From assembly GCA_002104905.1 (NCBI GenBank), contig MCFE01000077.1, positions 62,001 to 126,000 of the forward strand: a stretch of 64,000 nucleotides of DNA, in the 5' to 3' direction. This DNA comes from Basidiobolus meristosporus CBS 931.73. Lineage: Eukaryota > Basidiobolomycota > Basidiobolomycetes > Basidiobolales > Basidiobolaceae. Made by a program: the position numbers and the translations under genes. Below, one piece after another: positions 1 through 11,147 of this stretch (position 1 is the stretch's first letter; each line of letters opens with the position of its first letter). Under the pieces are notes generated by a model. It searched no databases, had not been told where the DNA came from, and was given only the letters and a program-made list of their open reading frames with translations.

Positions 1-1860
1 TGATGTCATGCTCTGTTTCCATGACTTTGGCTGGAACCTTACAGCTTTATGCCACTGTACATTCACTGATTCCCATATGTCATGGTCTTTAGCTAGCACT
101 GCAAGGTCTAGTTCCTCACCAGCCAGTCTTTGCAATAGGTCCTTGCAGTATTCACCACTCAATAAGTATTTCTGATATAGTGCTCTGTTTCCACAAATTT
201 GGCAGGAGCCCAATGGCTTCATGCCACTATTCATTCACTGGTTCCCACACATCCTGGTCTTCAGGCAGCACTGCAAGGTCTAGCACCTTATGTACCAGTC
301 TTGGCAGTAAGTCCTTGCAATATTCAGGTGCATTTTTTTGAGCACTGCTCTTGAAGAAGCGCTGCAACCTCTTGGTGTACCTATTAATGTTCCAAAGCTC
401 CTCTGAAGGCATTGTGATAGTCTTTCAAGTTCTTGACATTGTTGCTTTGTCAGTCTGTTAGGTCTCTACTTGGTCAATAATGAATGATATGGAGGCTGTG
501 GTAGACAAGTTGTCTTTCACTGCAAACTCATCTACCTCTCTGGAGTTTAGCCCAACTGGCTGCACTTACAACTCTTGTGAAAACAGTGGCTTTCTTGTTG
601 GTAATTCTTGGCTACAATGAAATTCAGTATGCTCTATGCATACACCATTAATTAGCAAGAACTGCAGCTTTTTTCATATACTTCTCTCTCTCTAGTTTGG
701 GCAAACATTTCTCCTTTTACCTTTTTGTTTATCACTGTCAGGTCATGCACTGTTACTTTGACTGAGTGCTTCTTGAGGGGAACTATTCCTTTTCCTTTAT
801 AAATGTTATGCTGCTGTATCTGTGTCTGCCTGCTCTTCACCTATTAGTACTTTTCCAGCTACCTGGTGTCTCTTTGATGCTTGTTTTGAGCTTTTGGCTC
901 AGCTTGTAATGGGCTCTTAAGGAAGCTGCTGATTTTTAGCCATTGCACCTTGTTCTTCTGCCTTGAAAGTTTCTGCTATTTCTGAGATACTCTCTCAGCA
1001 TAAAAATGCTGGCACAAAGTATGCTTGCCTGTTTAAGCCAGGAAAATGCTCATGGAATAAGTCAAGCACATTCTGCTTTGCCTTGAATAACTGATTCTCA
1101 CATGGAATGCCAGCCTTAAGGTGTTGGCATGCTAGACTTCCAACAGCCTCTGGAATATTAGCCCACTCTGCATTATTGCACTCAATAGCTTCACAGATAT
1201 CCAATTTCTATTGATTTGTAGGCTATGGTATACACACCACATTGTCTCCCTCCCATGCTGTGATAGGCTTTTCTGTGGGCTTTATACTTGGGCACTGTTG
1301 GCGTGCTTCAAAGACTGTACAGTGTTCTTCTGCTGTCACATTGGAAATTGCTCAATTCTTGGCTGTGATATTGAGCAACTTGAGTTCCTTCTTGGCAGCA
1401 AAGATACTGCTTTCTCTACCTGGGACAGTGAATGCTCTACTCAAATTTTCACTTCATCCTGTCTCTAAAGTACTTTAGGACTTCACTGGGGAATTGTATC
1501 CATTCTATCAGCCACTGCACCCCATTACATGATTAATGCGCTGGTATGAGCTGATAACACACTTGCTAATACTGATGGCAATGCTACTGAAATGGCCATT
1601 TGCTGGTCTTTTGCCAGAGGTACTATGCTGACTGCATTCCCATCTGCCTGAGTGTTATAGACATGATGTTGTTCCACATAGAGTCTCAAATGCTTAATTG
1701 ACTTTGAGCCTGAGGAGTCCAGAATACTACATTCAGTGAGTAGTATGTGAACATGGCCTTCTTTGGACACAGTGCTGCGTTTTGCTTTGAATATCAAAGC
1801 AAGCTATTGTTCAATTGCTTTTCTGCTGCTGTCAGCAGTGGGGTATGGTAGAGAACCATA
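1..1860 (-). pseudogene. Accessory gene remnant of Tnp2-like transposon, copy A
   Basis: Minus-strand frames here match, piece by piece and in the same order, the minus-strand accessory gene of copy B (about 24,850-22,930). The shared pieces include the C-terminal block (W-N-I-N-R-x-T-K-R-L-Q near 350-400, D-Q-D-V-W-E-P-V-N-E near 230-260) and the block around 995-1,204. The reading frame is broken many times. Bases about 1-190 repeat those at about 190-400, so the 3' end was partly duplicated in tandem. The product is not recognised; in copy B it is basic and low in complexity. The element continues beyond the left window edge, so its terminus is not visible. Function is unknown. The association with the transposase is inferred from co-conservation in several copies. 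Confidence 0.6.
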
Positions 1861-2099
1861 CAACCATGTCTTATTATGTGGTAGGATATATATAGATGTG
1901 AGTTAGATCAATGGGTAAATAATGCTATATATACATGCTTATGTAGTGTCACAACATTACTTCTAATGCGTGCCAAGATAGGTCCTCATTAAACTTTACA
2001 TTCATACAGGTACAATGTCTCAAAACAAGACTGTCTCAGACTCATATCAGTAAATACAAAATGGTAATATAATAGCATTATGTTGCTGAATATCAAGCT

Positions 2100-2750
2100 G
2101 CTTGCCTGATGGCAAAGACTACATTGCTTAAACATTGTAAGATAAGAGAAAAAGACCATGTGGCAGTTATCACAAGCACCTCAGTCAGGAAGCATGCACA
2201 CAGCATAGAATGTACAAAATGGAGAATATCTAGTATTTTGCTACACAAGTCATATATGTGTATTCTTCAGGCACTAGTTTTGCAATAACATATTGCTAGT
2301 CCCTTTATGCTTCCATAATGTCACCTGGCTGCACTTGTTCCCTTAAGAAGCCTGAGTTAGGTCAGTTTTGATGCCTTTTGATTCACCTCAGCCTTGTAAA
2401 TATGGCCTGAAATGTTTGATCTCTGAAGAACAAGGCTTGCTGATGGAACCTGAGCCTATCTCCTTTCACAGCAGTACCCTACAGGAGCTTGTCAAAGTCC
2501 AATTATGCAATGAGAAAACTACTATGAAAAGTAAGCCTAGGATAATTTTTGGAGCCAAGTGAGGCCAATAATCCATATGCTGATGAATGTTGTGATGTTG
2601 TGGCTGAAGTAGTGGCATGATTGAATATGGTTGCTGGTAGTATTACTTATGTAGCTTTGCATAGAGCATTTCTTGCTTCCTTTGCTTCTCTTACTCTCCA
2701 GACATATTTCTCTCCAAGAATGTTTACTTGTATGAGTATACCGGGTATTA
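2100..2750 (+). pseudogene. Tnp2-like transposase, N-terminal fragment (copy A)
   Basis: This plus-strand fragment is homologous to 25,090-25,575 of copy B, including the remnant of the N-terminal Cys/His region (C-G-Y-C in copy B) and the segment equivalent to S-P-V-I-H-L-L-V-N-D. It diverges from a minus-strand accessory remnant, as in copy B. The homology ends near 2,750 and resumes in the catalytic-core homologue near 6,750-7,000, so about 4 kb of other repeats sits inside this copy. Multiple stops and frameshifts are present. Confidence 0.6.
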
Positions 2751-3405
2751 ATAAGTATCTTGATTGTGTGGGTTATTGCTGACTGTACTTGGTGAGTGGG
2801 AGAGCTTGTAGGTCAAGTCAGTACCACTTGGTTCAGAATAGCTTCCGATAGGAGGTAGTAAGGTAATAAAGACTTGTGTTTATTTTGTCCCAAATCTCCT
2901 TAGTCTCTTGCTTGGTTCAGTTGGGTAGATATATATCACTTGGGGGCTTAAATTATAGACAATGTGTTATAAAATAGGGGTGTGAACACCTTCCTATTAT
3001 GGTAAGTGTTCTAACTAGATAAGGGCAGGGATAGGAGGGAGGGCGCGTAGGGGAATCATAGGGAGGATACTGGGGGACTTTGGGTAGGACTCTGGGGAGA
3101 ACTCTTGGGCAAAGAGTGGGTACTGCATTTAGTACTCACAGATTGTATTACCCATTCAGCTATTCTCTCTTGTGTACAACTTTCCTCTGTATTTACCTAC
3201 TAGTATGCCAAATCTGTTTAGATATTCAAGTACAAGCTCTAATCACACTCTGAAATGATTGAATATCTCATTGTAGAGCTGCTGCTTGCTGCTAAGCACA
3301 CCACTTATTAGCTTTTAAAATGCTGTAATACAACCTTATCTCTGACAATCCTCATGTATAAAAGCTGGCTCAGCCATACATTATCCCCTCCTCTGAATTC
3401 TGGAT
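2751..3405. other. Unassigned insertion, G-rich in part
   Basis: No coding region was recognised. Bases 3,000-3,130 are unusually G-rich for this block, with runs such as GGGAGGG and GGGGGA. A TATA/AATAAA-rich stretch lies at 2,860-2,990. The segment interrupts Tnp2 copy A and may be a solo LTR or small insertion, but I could not define its ends or a target duplication. Confidence 0.3.
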
Positions 3406-3412
3406 CATTTTC

Positions 3413-3781
3413 TGCTGAAATATTGGACTACTTGGTATCATTCTGCAGCTAAATATTTACCTAACAATTCTGGACTAGTCATGGTCACTGTAGGACTAAT
3501 TTACAGCTCTAAATTTGCCACTTTCTTCAGATCTATGATCTTATGATTATTCCCCTATAGTCAGGATCAAGTTAGAACTAATACTAACTATTATGTACTA
3601 ACCCTGAAACTGTTACAGAATGCTCCTGAATATTGAGAAACCCTCCTTACTTAGTGTTACAGCTGTATTACTTCTACAAAGGTATAAATACTGAGCTTCT
3701 TTATTAATAAACAACAGTTCAACTATTATCACTATTTCTTGATAAGTTCCTTATATCCAAATCACTTGTTAAATTGCAACA
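3413..3781. repeat. Solo LTR, family of 8,368-8,734
   Basis: This 369-bp repeat begins TGCTGAAATATTGG and ends AAATTGCAACA. It is flanked on both sides by TTTTC (3,408-3,412 and 3,782-3,786), a 5-bp target duplication. A close copy lies at 8,368-8,734. A TATAAATA box and an AATAAA signal sit in the right half, as expected for an LTR. No internal retrotransposon region adjoins it, so it is a solo LTR. Whether the parent is Copia or Gypsy cannot be told. Confidence 0.85.
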
Positions 3782-3786
3782 TTTTC

Positions 3787-4090
3787 TACTCAGAGTTCTT
3801 TGTCATGCCTACTTCTTGCAGATGGCCTACTTGACAGGATGATGTTAAGCTCAAAGTCAGATAGTGCCCAAAACTTGACACTATGTGTCGTTCATATGCC
3901 CAAATAAAAGTGCCTCTGCCCTCCAGAAGGTCTATTAATATCTGACTGGGAAGGTATACAAAATACTCCTGATGTGGAACCTGTCACAGAACACGCTGGG
4001 ATATGAAAGTCTGTTAGAGCTTCTGAATGAGTTCTAGACTCAAGTAATTAATCTCCTACATGATATAATGGTAGAATTATGTGGATTCTA
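3787..4090 (-). pseudogene. Harbinger-like transposase fragment, inverted
   Basis: The reverse complement matches the transposase coding stretch at 28,500-28,780 and 20,110-20,340 (region spanning the first Asp to the Y-S-G-K segment and the following D-F-E-G-N segment). Frames are broken. It is the right part of a heavily deleted, inverted Harbinger remnant extending to about 5,770. Confidence 0.5.
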
Positions 4091-4339
4091 AGTGCAATAT
4101 GCACAGTACTCTTCAAGGTAACAGTTCCAGAGTATCAGACTGAGGGTAGGTGAAAACCTTGAGGAATTAGAAGGTGTGCTTCAAGAAGAAAAATACAGGC
4201 TATGGCCAACTGCACCTAGATTGGACCAGTACACCTTGTAGGATTCAGTCCAGTCCATGCTAACACCCTTTACTTGAGTGCCACACACCAGGTTGATGCA
4301 CATTAGGTGAGTGTTTGTGGTTCAAAGCTAATTTTCCTG
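4091..4339. other. Unassigned sequence
   Basis: About 250 bases lie between two Harbinger-derived fragments. I found no reading frame and no second copy in the window. Confidence 0.3.
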
Positions 4340-4556
4340 AATTTGTCAAACTGCTCAATTGGGCACAAGTCCTTTAGAGCAGGCCAATTTGCATTAAGAA
4401 GTTGCATCACATCAGATTCAGCCAAGGGCCATGGCAATATATCAAGTTGCGCTTTTGTGTCCTTTTACACCTGATCATCAGCAAGTTACTTCTGGTCTGC
4501 CTGCACCACAGGAGCCATTGGTAAGTAAGCAAACACATCAGCATTTGGCATTTCAG
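4340..4556. repeat. Harbinger accessory-gene fragment, inverted
   Basis: The reverse complement matches 17,330-17,545 and, in part, 21,560-21,745 plus 26,962-27,040. These are the distal part of the Harbinger element's minus-strand accessory gene. Shared coded motifs include H-Q-Q-V-T-S-G. Here the coding direction is plus because the whole remnant is inverted. Confidence 0.5.
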
Positions 4557-4862
4557 GACAGTTCTGCTGTGGTAGTGTATAAGTCCAAGGGAGAGATACA
4601 TTCAACACTTCTCAAGCGTTGTGTGTGGGCTGCACTCACTGGATGCAATAATCTCTGGCAAAGGCTTGCTAGGTATACTAAAGTTCTGTCTTTACTCTTA
4701 CGCAATGGGGAACAAAGCCAAAAGCTTGTCAAGTGAAAACTATTGAGCCACAATCCCCAACTTAACTGGTATCTTGACAAAGGTATATGTTGGGTACAGC
4801 ATCCTTTGAGATGACAACATGCTAAAACTTCCACAGTTAAAACAACTGTATTCAACACAGCC
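4557..4862. repeat. Dispersed ~300-bp repeat, copy 1
   Basis: This segment is the same-orientation copy of 17,546-17,838. It starts near CTGTGGTAGTGTATAAG and ends near AAAACAACTG. Its flanks are inverted between the two locations and it sits at different positions in the Harbinger-derived host sequence, so it behaves as an independent mobile unit (solo LTR or MITE). The ends are approximate and no target duplication could be assigned. Confidence 0.5.
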
Positions 4863-4879
4863 AAGCTGCAGCACAGCAC

Positions 4880-5770
4880 TCAATGACTAGGAAGTAAAAT
4901 TATGATAACAAGTACACAAGTAGCCCAGATGATATTTCAGAAGGAAGTATGTAGTAGTACAAAGTAAATCCATACAAAACACTTCCATGGTAGTCCATGT
5001 GATAAGAAAATAGAAGACAATAATGCAGTTGTGTTAAATTGCTATTATTGATCATGATCCAAATAGCACAAACTTTTGCAATCCAAACCAAGCTTTTGCA
5101 AATCAGTGACCATTGAAATTTAGGTGTAAGTTATATGGCAGTTGTCTCAAATGTGAGACAGAACCCCTAAAGATAAGCACCCTGCATAATTATACAGGAT
5201 CTGTAGCACCAGTACAGCTATTTGATCTGACTAGTACCTACCTGGTTGGTTGCATGCTAGCAATGACTCCAGCTCCAATCACTAAAATCATGGATTTACT
5301 TGCTTAATTAGTAAGATGTAGTATTTGTAGATGGATCAGGTAGCTTGTGTGTTGGACATTGAGCCAATTTGGGGCTCACAGCTTTGGGATACATTTAGGT
5401 AAATCAATCACTAACATACCATCCATTTGTAACTAGCGTAATCAAAATGGTAAGTATTAGTGTAGTTTGTTGTGTGATCAGCATTTAAATCTATTTACCT
5501 CAAAGAAACATTTCTGGACACCAGATTTAACCTGCCATAATAGTAGTGTCCAATTGCACATGCAATGCAAGCATTTTGAGTAGGTGCAATCATCTGGGCT
5601 AGCATCATTGTGTCAGATTGTGCTGTAGTGTACAAGATTGTCCCACATAGTGAAAAGTTGTCCAATGGCAATCCTTTATATTGGTGGCTACAACATTGCC
5701 CCTGATTGTTCTAAAAAATCCAGGATTGTGCCACAGGCCTGGGTACAGTACACTGGAACAAGACTACTAT
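4880..5770. repeat. Inverted repeat of the 20,680-21,550 region
   Basis: The reverse complement aligns with about 20,680-21,550. Landmarks are the GTCTCAAATGTGAGACAGAACCC stem-like palindrome region near 5,145-5,170 (counterpart near 21,270-21,290) and the CCAACACACTAGCTACCTGAT segment near 5,325-5,350 (counterpart near 21,080-21,100). It is the left arm of an inverted Harbinger remnant. No coding region was recognised. Confidence 0.55.
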
Positions 5771-5935
5771 GTACATGGTACAAATTGACAACTGTCATGC
5801 ACTGGCAATAAATGGCTCAGAGACTGTACTGATACCAGCATGTACCAACAGTTGCATGGAATGCACACATGTATATGACACCATTGGGCAGTTTCTAACA
5901 TGTCACTAATCCATTACCATTGGACTAGTATTAGT
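5771..5935. repeat. Direct repeat with 6,745-6,960
   Basis: This segment shares ACATGGTACAAAT, CAACTGTCATGCA and ACAGTTGCATGG-like blocks, in the same order, with 6,745-6,960. The two copies flank the accessory-gene fragments at 6,030-6,740. They probably derive from the Tnp2 transposase region 5' of the catalytic core. Confidence 0.45.
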
Positions 5936-6020
5936 GTTCTGATATACAATACTGATATAGTTATGGGCAAAGCATCAACTAATTGATCTGACCAAAAACT
6001 GATCTAACTTATTTATCAAG
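5936..6020. repeat. Gypsy LTR fragment
   Basis: A short segment resembles the right end of the Gypsy LTR at about 10,290-10,345 (blocks AACTAATTGAT, TGACC/TGACT and AACTGATCTAAC). It is only a remnant. Confidence 0.4.
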
Positions 6021-6029
6021 GAGTATATT

Positions 6030-6740
6030 ATCACAGTACTTCCAGCCCTGCTTGTGACATGCTCTTGAAGAAGTTTTAGATTTTTATCACTGTCAAGTCT
6101 TTCACTGCTACTATGAATGATAGCTTCATTTACCAAACCACATTTTCTCTTTGATAAATGTTGCACCTATGCAACTGTTTCTGCAAGCCTGTTGCTTATA
6201 GGCACTCTGCTGGCCACTTAATATTTCTTTGCTGCATGTTATAAGCACTCAGACCTTCTAGGTATAACTACTGAAATAACCTGTTTCCATGACATTGACA
6301 GGAACCCTGTGGCTTTATACCTCTGTTAATTCAGTGGTATCTATACATTCTGTTCTTCAGCCAGCCTTGCAAGGTCTAGCACCTCATTTACTGGACTTTA
6401 CAATAAATCCATGCAATATTCATGTGCTTTTTCTTCAGCACTGCTCTTACCAAAGCACTGCAACCTCTTGGTGTGTCTATTAATGTTGCAAGGTTCCTCT
6501 GTAGTCATTGTAGTTGTGTATTGAGTTTATGGCAGTTTTGCCTTCTTTGACAATGGGATCTCTACTCTGAATACAATGGAGGATGTGGAGGCAGTGTTGA
6601 TGAGTTGCTTTTCTGGGTAAATCCCTCTTCCTCACTAGAGTATAGCACAACTGGCTGTACTACCAAATTGTGAGAAAACAGCTTTTGTCTTGTTGGCAAT
6701 TCTTCTTGGCTATGATGAAAACTAATGTTGCAGTTTATCA
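6030..6740 (-). pseudogene. Tnp2 accessory-gene fragments, rearranged
   Basis: Minus-strand frames at about 6,030-6,250 match the internal tandem-repeat region of the copy B accessory protein (Q-H-L-S-x-x-K and L-L-Q-E-x-V motifs). Frames at about 6,283-6,740 match its C-terminal part (P-T-R-Q-K-L-F-S-H-N; K-R-L-Q region). The two blocks are in the opposite order to copy B, so the copy is rearranged as well as broken. Confidence 0.5.
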
Positions 6741-6744
6741 TGCA

Positions 6745-9478
6745 CATGGTACAAATGGACAACTGTCATGCAGCTGGTAATGTATGACGCAAAGACTGTC
6801 CCAACACCATCATGCACAAGCAGTTGCATGGCTACCACATCAGAAAATGGCACTGTTGCATGGTGTCCAGCAAGTCAGGAATCCACCACCATTGGGGGAA
6901 AATATTGCTCACACTCTGGATATATTCTGGTAATACCCCATCTAAAAAAGCTCAGGTAGCCCAACAATTATTGTGAAGCTATAAAGTACTGCACTCAGTA
7001 TCAATCAAGCACAAACGTATCGGAGATATTTAATGGCACACATTACAAGCAGTAAAGAAGCCAGGGCTACTTTGAGGGTATGTATAACCATGCCTATGCA
7101 TTGGCACTTGATGGACTCTCACTATACCAGTAATCTGCCAGCAAATCAACATATTGTAAATTACCATCCAACCTAGATATTTACCTGTACCCATTTCTGG
7201 AAGAATATCTGCATGCTTTCCAGCAGGAAACTATTAAATGGCCACCATATCAAAGTGCATATCATTTTCTGCACTTGAGATACCCTAGCCATCAGCAAGA
7301 TGGCCAGCTCTTCTGGATACAATGGATGGTACTACTGTCAAATGTTCAAAATCCTGGGGATGCCACATAACTCACACACATTATTATTGTCCAAATACTA
7401 GTACTAAGAGCAACATCTTCCCACAAAGGGGACATACAGAAGCTAGCACACAATTGCAGCAAAATTGGCAGCCCACAAGTCATTGGCAGGAACATGGAAT
7501 TTATTGGAAATTGGAGCTACTTGACATAGAGGGTATCTGTTGGAGCAAAAGCTTTTCACTGAGAGCAATGCCTTTGCTTTCAGCAATATCCTCATACTAG
7601 TGACCAAGTTGTACATGGGGCATTTACGCTGAATGAGCCCTTCAAGTCACTGGAGAAGTTTGCATGGACTGGCAAGAAATTTCAAAGTATTGGCACCCAA
7701 GAGTACTTCTCACAGGCTCCAATCAATATTCATACACATATACTATAATATAAATGCAAGGACTGGGTGAACTAGAAATGTGTTTATTTAGGTGGCCTTC
7801 AGAAGCCATTTTCACCAAAAAATAAGTTGGAAGCATTGGAAGTCATATGCTGACATTTCAGAAGTATTTACTCAGAAGTGTATCACCAACACAAACTTGA
7901 CACTTCTACAGCCTCTTTGCAGGGAGTTTATGATGGGATTAGAGCAGCTTTACTTGAAGAAAATGTTGAGCATATGGATCTCTGCAGCTACTGTACTCAT
8001 TCTCTGCTTTATCTTGCTTAGTCTGTGGAGAATATTGGGCTTTGCTTCACCTTTTGGGAGTTTGCTATGAAGTAGATATGTGAGTACATAGGAAGACAAG
8101 TCAAGTTGCAGATACTACCATATCCAAATCTCATCAAGAAGAGTACCTTCAAGTCCATCATGGATGTGTTGAGTTGGCAAAAGGAGGACAGCCAGGAAGA
8201 ATTGAGAAATCTGAGGACAGATGTGCACATGAGCCACATATGACTTTGGCATCAAGAAGCTAAGAAGCCCCATTGTGTGGGTAAACAATTATGTAATGCA
8301 AAGCTGGGTTGGGAGCAACAAGTATCAATTTTTATTAGCACAACCTTTCCAAAGCATGCCATGTTTCTGTTGAAATATTGGACTATTTGGTATCATTCAG
8401 CAGCTAAAAATTTACTTACCAATTCTAGACTAGTCTTAGTCACTGTAGGACTCATTTACTGCCTTAACTTTGCCACTTTCTCCAGATATATGATCTTATG
8501 ATTATTCCCCTATAGTCGGGATCAAATTAGCACTATTACCAAACATTATGTACTGACCCTGAAACTGTACACAATGCTCCTGAATATTGAGAACCCTCCC
8601 TACTTAGTGTTACAGCTGTATTACTTCTACAAAGGTATAAATACAGAGCTTCTTTATGAATAAACAACAGTTCAACTATTATCACTATTTCTTGATAAGT
8701 TCCTTATATCCAAATCACTTCTTAAATTGCAACAGTTTCTGGTGGCCCTAGGTCAATTTCTACACCATCTATTATGGAATGCATACAAATAAGAGCCAGA
8801 GTACACCAATAATGTGTATGTTACCAGTAAAACAAGGTGAATAGCAGCTTTGCAAGTATCATATTAAAAGGCCATAAAGTTGAGGTGATAGATGTTTGTT
8901 AAATGCAGCAGGTGCATGTGTAGGAGCAGTTAGGAAGCAGGAGGCCATGGCTTTTCCGACTTAAACTATGTGTGAAATACCCATTTTAGTAGTGGATGAG
9001 CAATTATATTTGGGGTGATTCTGCGATCAAGTATATGAATGGCACAAAGGGTGGTAGGAAAAGATAATACCATTTGGTGTATATGTATAGTAGCAATATA
9101 CAGGGCTAGCTGTAGGCTGTCTTGCTGCCATTTTAATGTAAGCAAGGTTTTGCAATGAGGCCATTGGAACACCATCAAATTTGTTGCCATATGAGGCTAT
9201 TGGATATATTGGCCAGTTAGGCTGCTCAAATATATGTAGAGTGCATTAAGATTGTTAGAATGCCATGCAATTTTTGTCAAAAGACCACATAAATACTGTC
9301 AAGGTTTTTACTTTATTTGGCAGCAATATTAATAATAATGTCACAACCCCACCATCAAAGTATGTGGAGGGTCAGTAATTTCAAGCTTCTGGTGCCACAA
9401 TGGACCTGTTGCAGTATCCTGATGGCTGATCTGGACTGTGTCCACCTAAAGGACCAAATTTGCTTTCATGAGGTGCAA
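6745..9478 (+). pseudogene. Tnp2-like transposase, core and C-terminal region, with element end (copy A)
   Basis: The plus-strand fragments continue copy A. The block at about 7,260-7,600 (Y-P-S-H-Q-Q-D-G-Q-L near its start, later F-P-Q-R-G-H-T-E-A) is matched on the minus strand of copy C near 15,100-15,470 and is absent from copy B. The block at 7,860-8,230 is the C-terminal homologue of copy B, with I-G-x-C-F-T-F-W-E-F, as in Tnp2-type transposases where G-P-x-x-x-W-x-F-P-x-E-R is typical. A solo LTR interrupts it at 8,368-8,734. The 3' subterminal region (9,080-9,478) matches 26,560-26,961 and 43,300-43,506. Many stops are present; it is not functional. Confidence 0.6.
8368..8734. repeat. 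Solo LTR with GTTTC target duplication
   Basis: This 367-bp repeat starts TGTTGAAATATTGG and ends AAATTGCAACA. It is flanked by GTTTC at 8,363-8,367 and 8,735-8,739. Together with 3,413-3,781 it defines a family; the two copies differ at scattered sites. Removing it rejoins the Tnp2 copy A sequence in register with copy B near 26,095. Confidence 0.9.
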
Positions 9479-9996
9479 TGAAGCCTTTGTAATGTCAGCA
9501 GCTTGTAATTATTCACCATCATTATAATCTTTTGATGCAATTGTGAATGTGTCTTGATATCTTACTGCTAAATAGGGAGATAAACTTTATGGTGCTTTGG
9601 CGGTCCTTGATTGGCAGATGAATGGCACTTTAATAGTCTTACTGCAGCCTACATGTATCTGAGAAGACCCAACTAGCCAGTACATGCAAATGCCACATAT
9701 GAAAAATAACTTGAAGGCCTTTTGACAGCTTTGATGTGGATATTTGTGGTATTGCAATGGCAGCATGGTAGTACACAGCTAGTGCTGCATGATCCTACCA
9801 TACCAATTTACCAGGTGGTATTTTCTTTCTCTACCTCCCCTTATGTCATCCAGGTATTCTACTGTAGAATCACTGCCATATACTTGCTCATCCACTACTA
9901 AAGTGGGTATTTCACTTATGGTTGAGTCAAAAAAGCTATGAACTCCTGCTTACTAGCCTCTGTGTGTGGGCATACCTACTGCAATTGACATACTTC
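9479..9996 (-). mobile_element. 3' end of inverted Tnp2-like copy C
   Basis: The reverse complement matches copy B from about 26,375 to 26,900 (G-A-A-G-T-A-T-G-T-C junction, GTAAGCAGGAG, ATACCATTTGGTAAATTGGTA-type blocks). The terminal ~75 bases with the inverted repeat are missing. It meets the end of copy A at 9,478 in opposite orientation, so two elements abut 3' end to 3' end. On the other side the Gypsy element begins. Confidence 0.6.
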
Positions 9997-10365
9997 TGTT
10001 ACAGGTCTTGGCATAAGAGTTGTAGAGGAATAGAGAGTTTAGCTGGTATTGTATTCACTAGAACTTGAACTGATTTTTATTGAGGTTCCAGCAGCTCCTT
10101 ATATACATTTTGCCAGATCAATTGCTGACTAATTGTATTTCCTAATGTAGGTTGTGGCTGATGACTCATTTGATTGCATCATCATCACCCAATAAGATCC
10201 TACTTAATATATCTATTTCTGTCTGATAAGGATCTGCTGATTCATTTGCTGACTAATGCTACTGATTAGATAGACAACACTCATATACTGATAGGCTGAA
10301 TATAAAACTAATTGATTTGACTAAGAATTGATCTAACATAAACATTCAAGCAGTAGATCAAAATG
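9997..10365 (-). repeat. Gypsy 3' LTR
   Basis: The LTR is 369 bp on plus coordinates. It aligns along its full length with 13,729-14,097 with a modest number of substitutions. Several short stretches of the same LTR recur inverted at 12,525-12,755 and 14,416-14,785. Confidence 0.8.
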
Positions 10366-10375
10366 TTCTCCCCTA

Positions 10376-10834
10376 CTAAGGCCAAGAGGGTTCTCCTGAA
10401 TCTCTTTTCTTATGATACTGGTATCTTGATGGTTTAGTATTGTTGGCAAGTCTTGCAAGCTTGAGTCTGTCTCTGTGAACTAAATCTTTCCAGATATTCC
10501 CTTGTTTGTCCACAAGTTGGTAAGTTGCAAATAGCCATTCCTTGAAGATCTTGAAAGATCCTGACCATTGTGGCTGAAACTTCTTCCAAGTATTGTTTTT
10601 CAGCAATAAAAAGTTCCAGACTGTCAATGATTCTGGTTAAAAAGTCTTACCAAATCTCTGTTTCAGCTTCTCTGCACTTTGTGATGTTTTAGCCTGTGCC
10701 TCTTGACGTCTTTGTTCCAGCTGCTGGTGTCTATTTTGCTGACTGAGCTCATCTTCTAAAGTGTCTGTAAGCTTTGGTTGTGTGAGATCTCCTAGAATCC
10801 TTGGTTCACATCCATACACTAAGTAGAATGGCAA
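10376..10834 (-). pseudogene. Gypsy integrase C-terminus and GPY/F-like module
   Basis: Minus-strand frames read M-P-F-Y-L-V-Y-G-C-E-P (10,834-10,800), the usual end of the integrase core region (P-F-x-L-V-Y-G). A basic stretch follows, and then W-S-G-S-F-K-I, T-Y-Q-L and V-H-R-D-R-L-K-L-A (10,627-10,430), typical of the GPY/F module and the end of Gypsy pol. A stop and frame change near 10,630 separates the two parts. Confidence 0.75.
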
Positions 10835-11147
10835 TTGTTGGGTGGTGTGTGTAATCTGACTCTGCTTGCAAAGAGTGCTTGGTCTGTATACTCATCCCAT
10901 CTACTGACAGCTCCATTTGCATACTTGGTCAGCATTTCTCCAAATAATCCATTAAATCACTCCGTGACTCCATTAGTTCTAGGGTGATATACTAAGGTTT
11001 TCAAGTGTCTGATATGCTGCATTTCCAGGTAAGCTTTCAAAGTCATTGCCATAAGGTTTGCTCCTCTATTAGATAGAATCTCTATAGGGCATCCAGACTT
11101 CATAAGGACCTCATAGCAGATGAAACTTGCACCTTCTTGTTCACTGG

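Noticed and set aside
5145-5170. GTCTCAAATGTGAGACAG palindrome considered as a regulatory hairpin or terminator
   Set aside because: It occurs in both copies of a Harbinger-derived segment with no gene next to it; the palindrome is only partly kept in the second copy.
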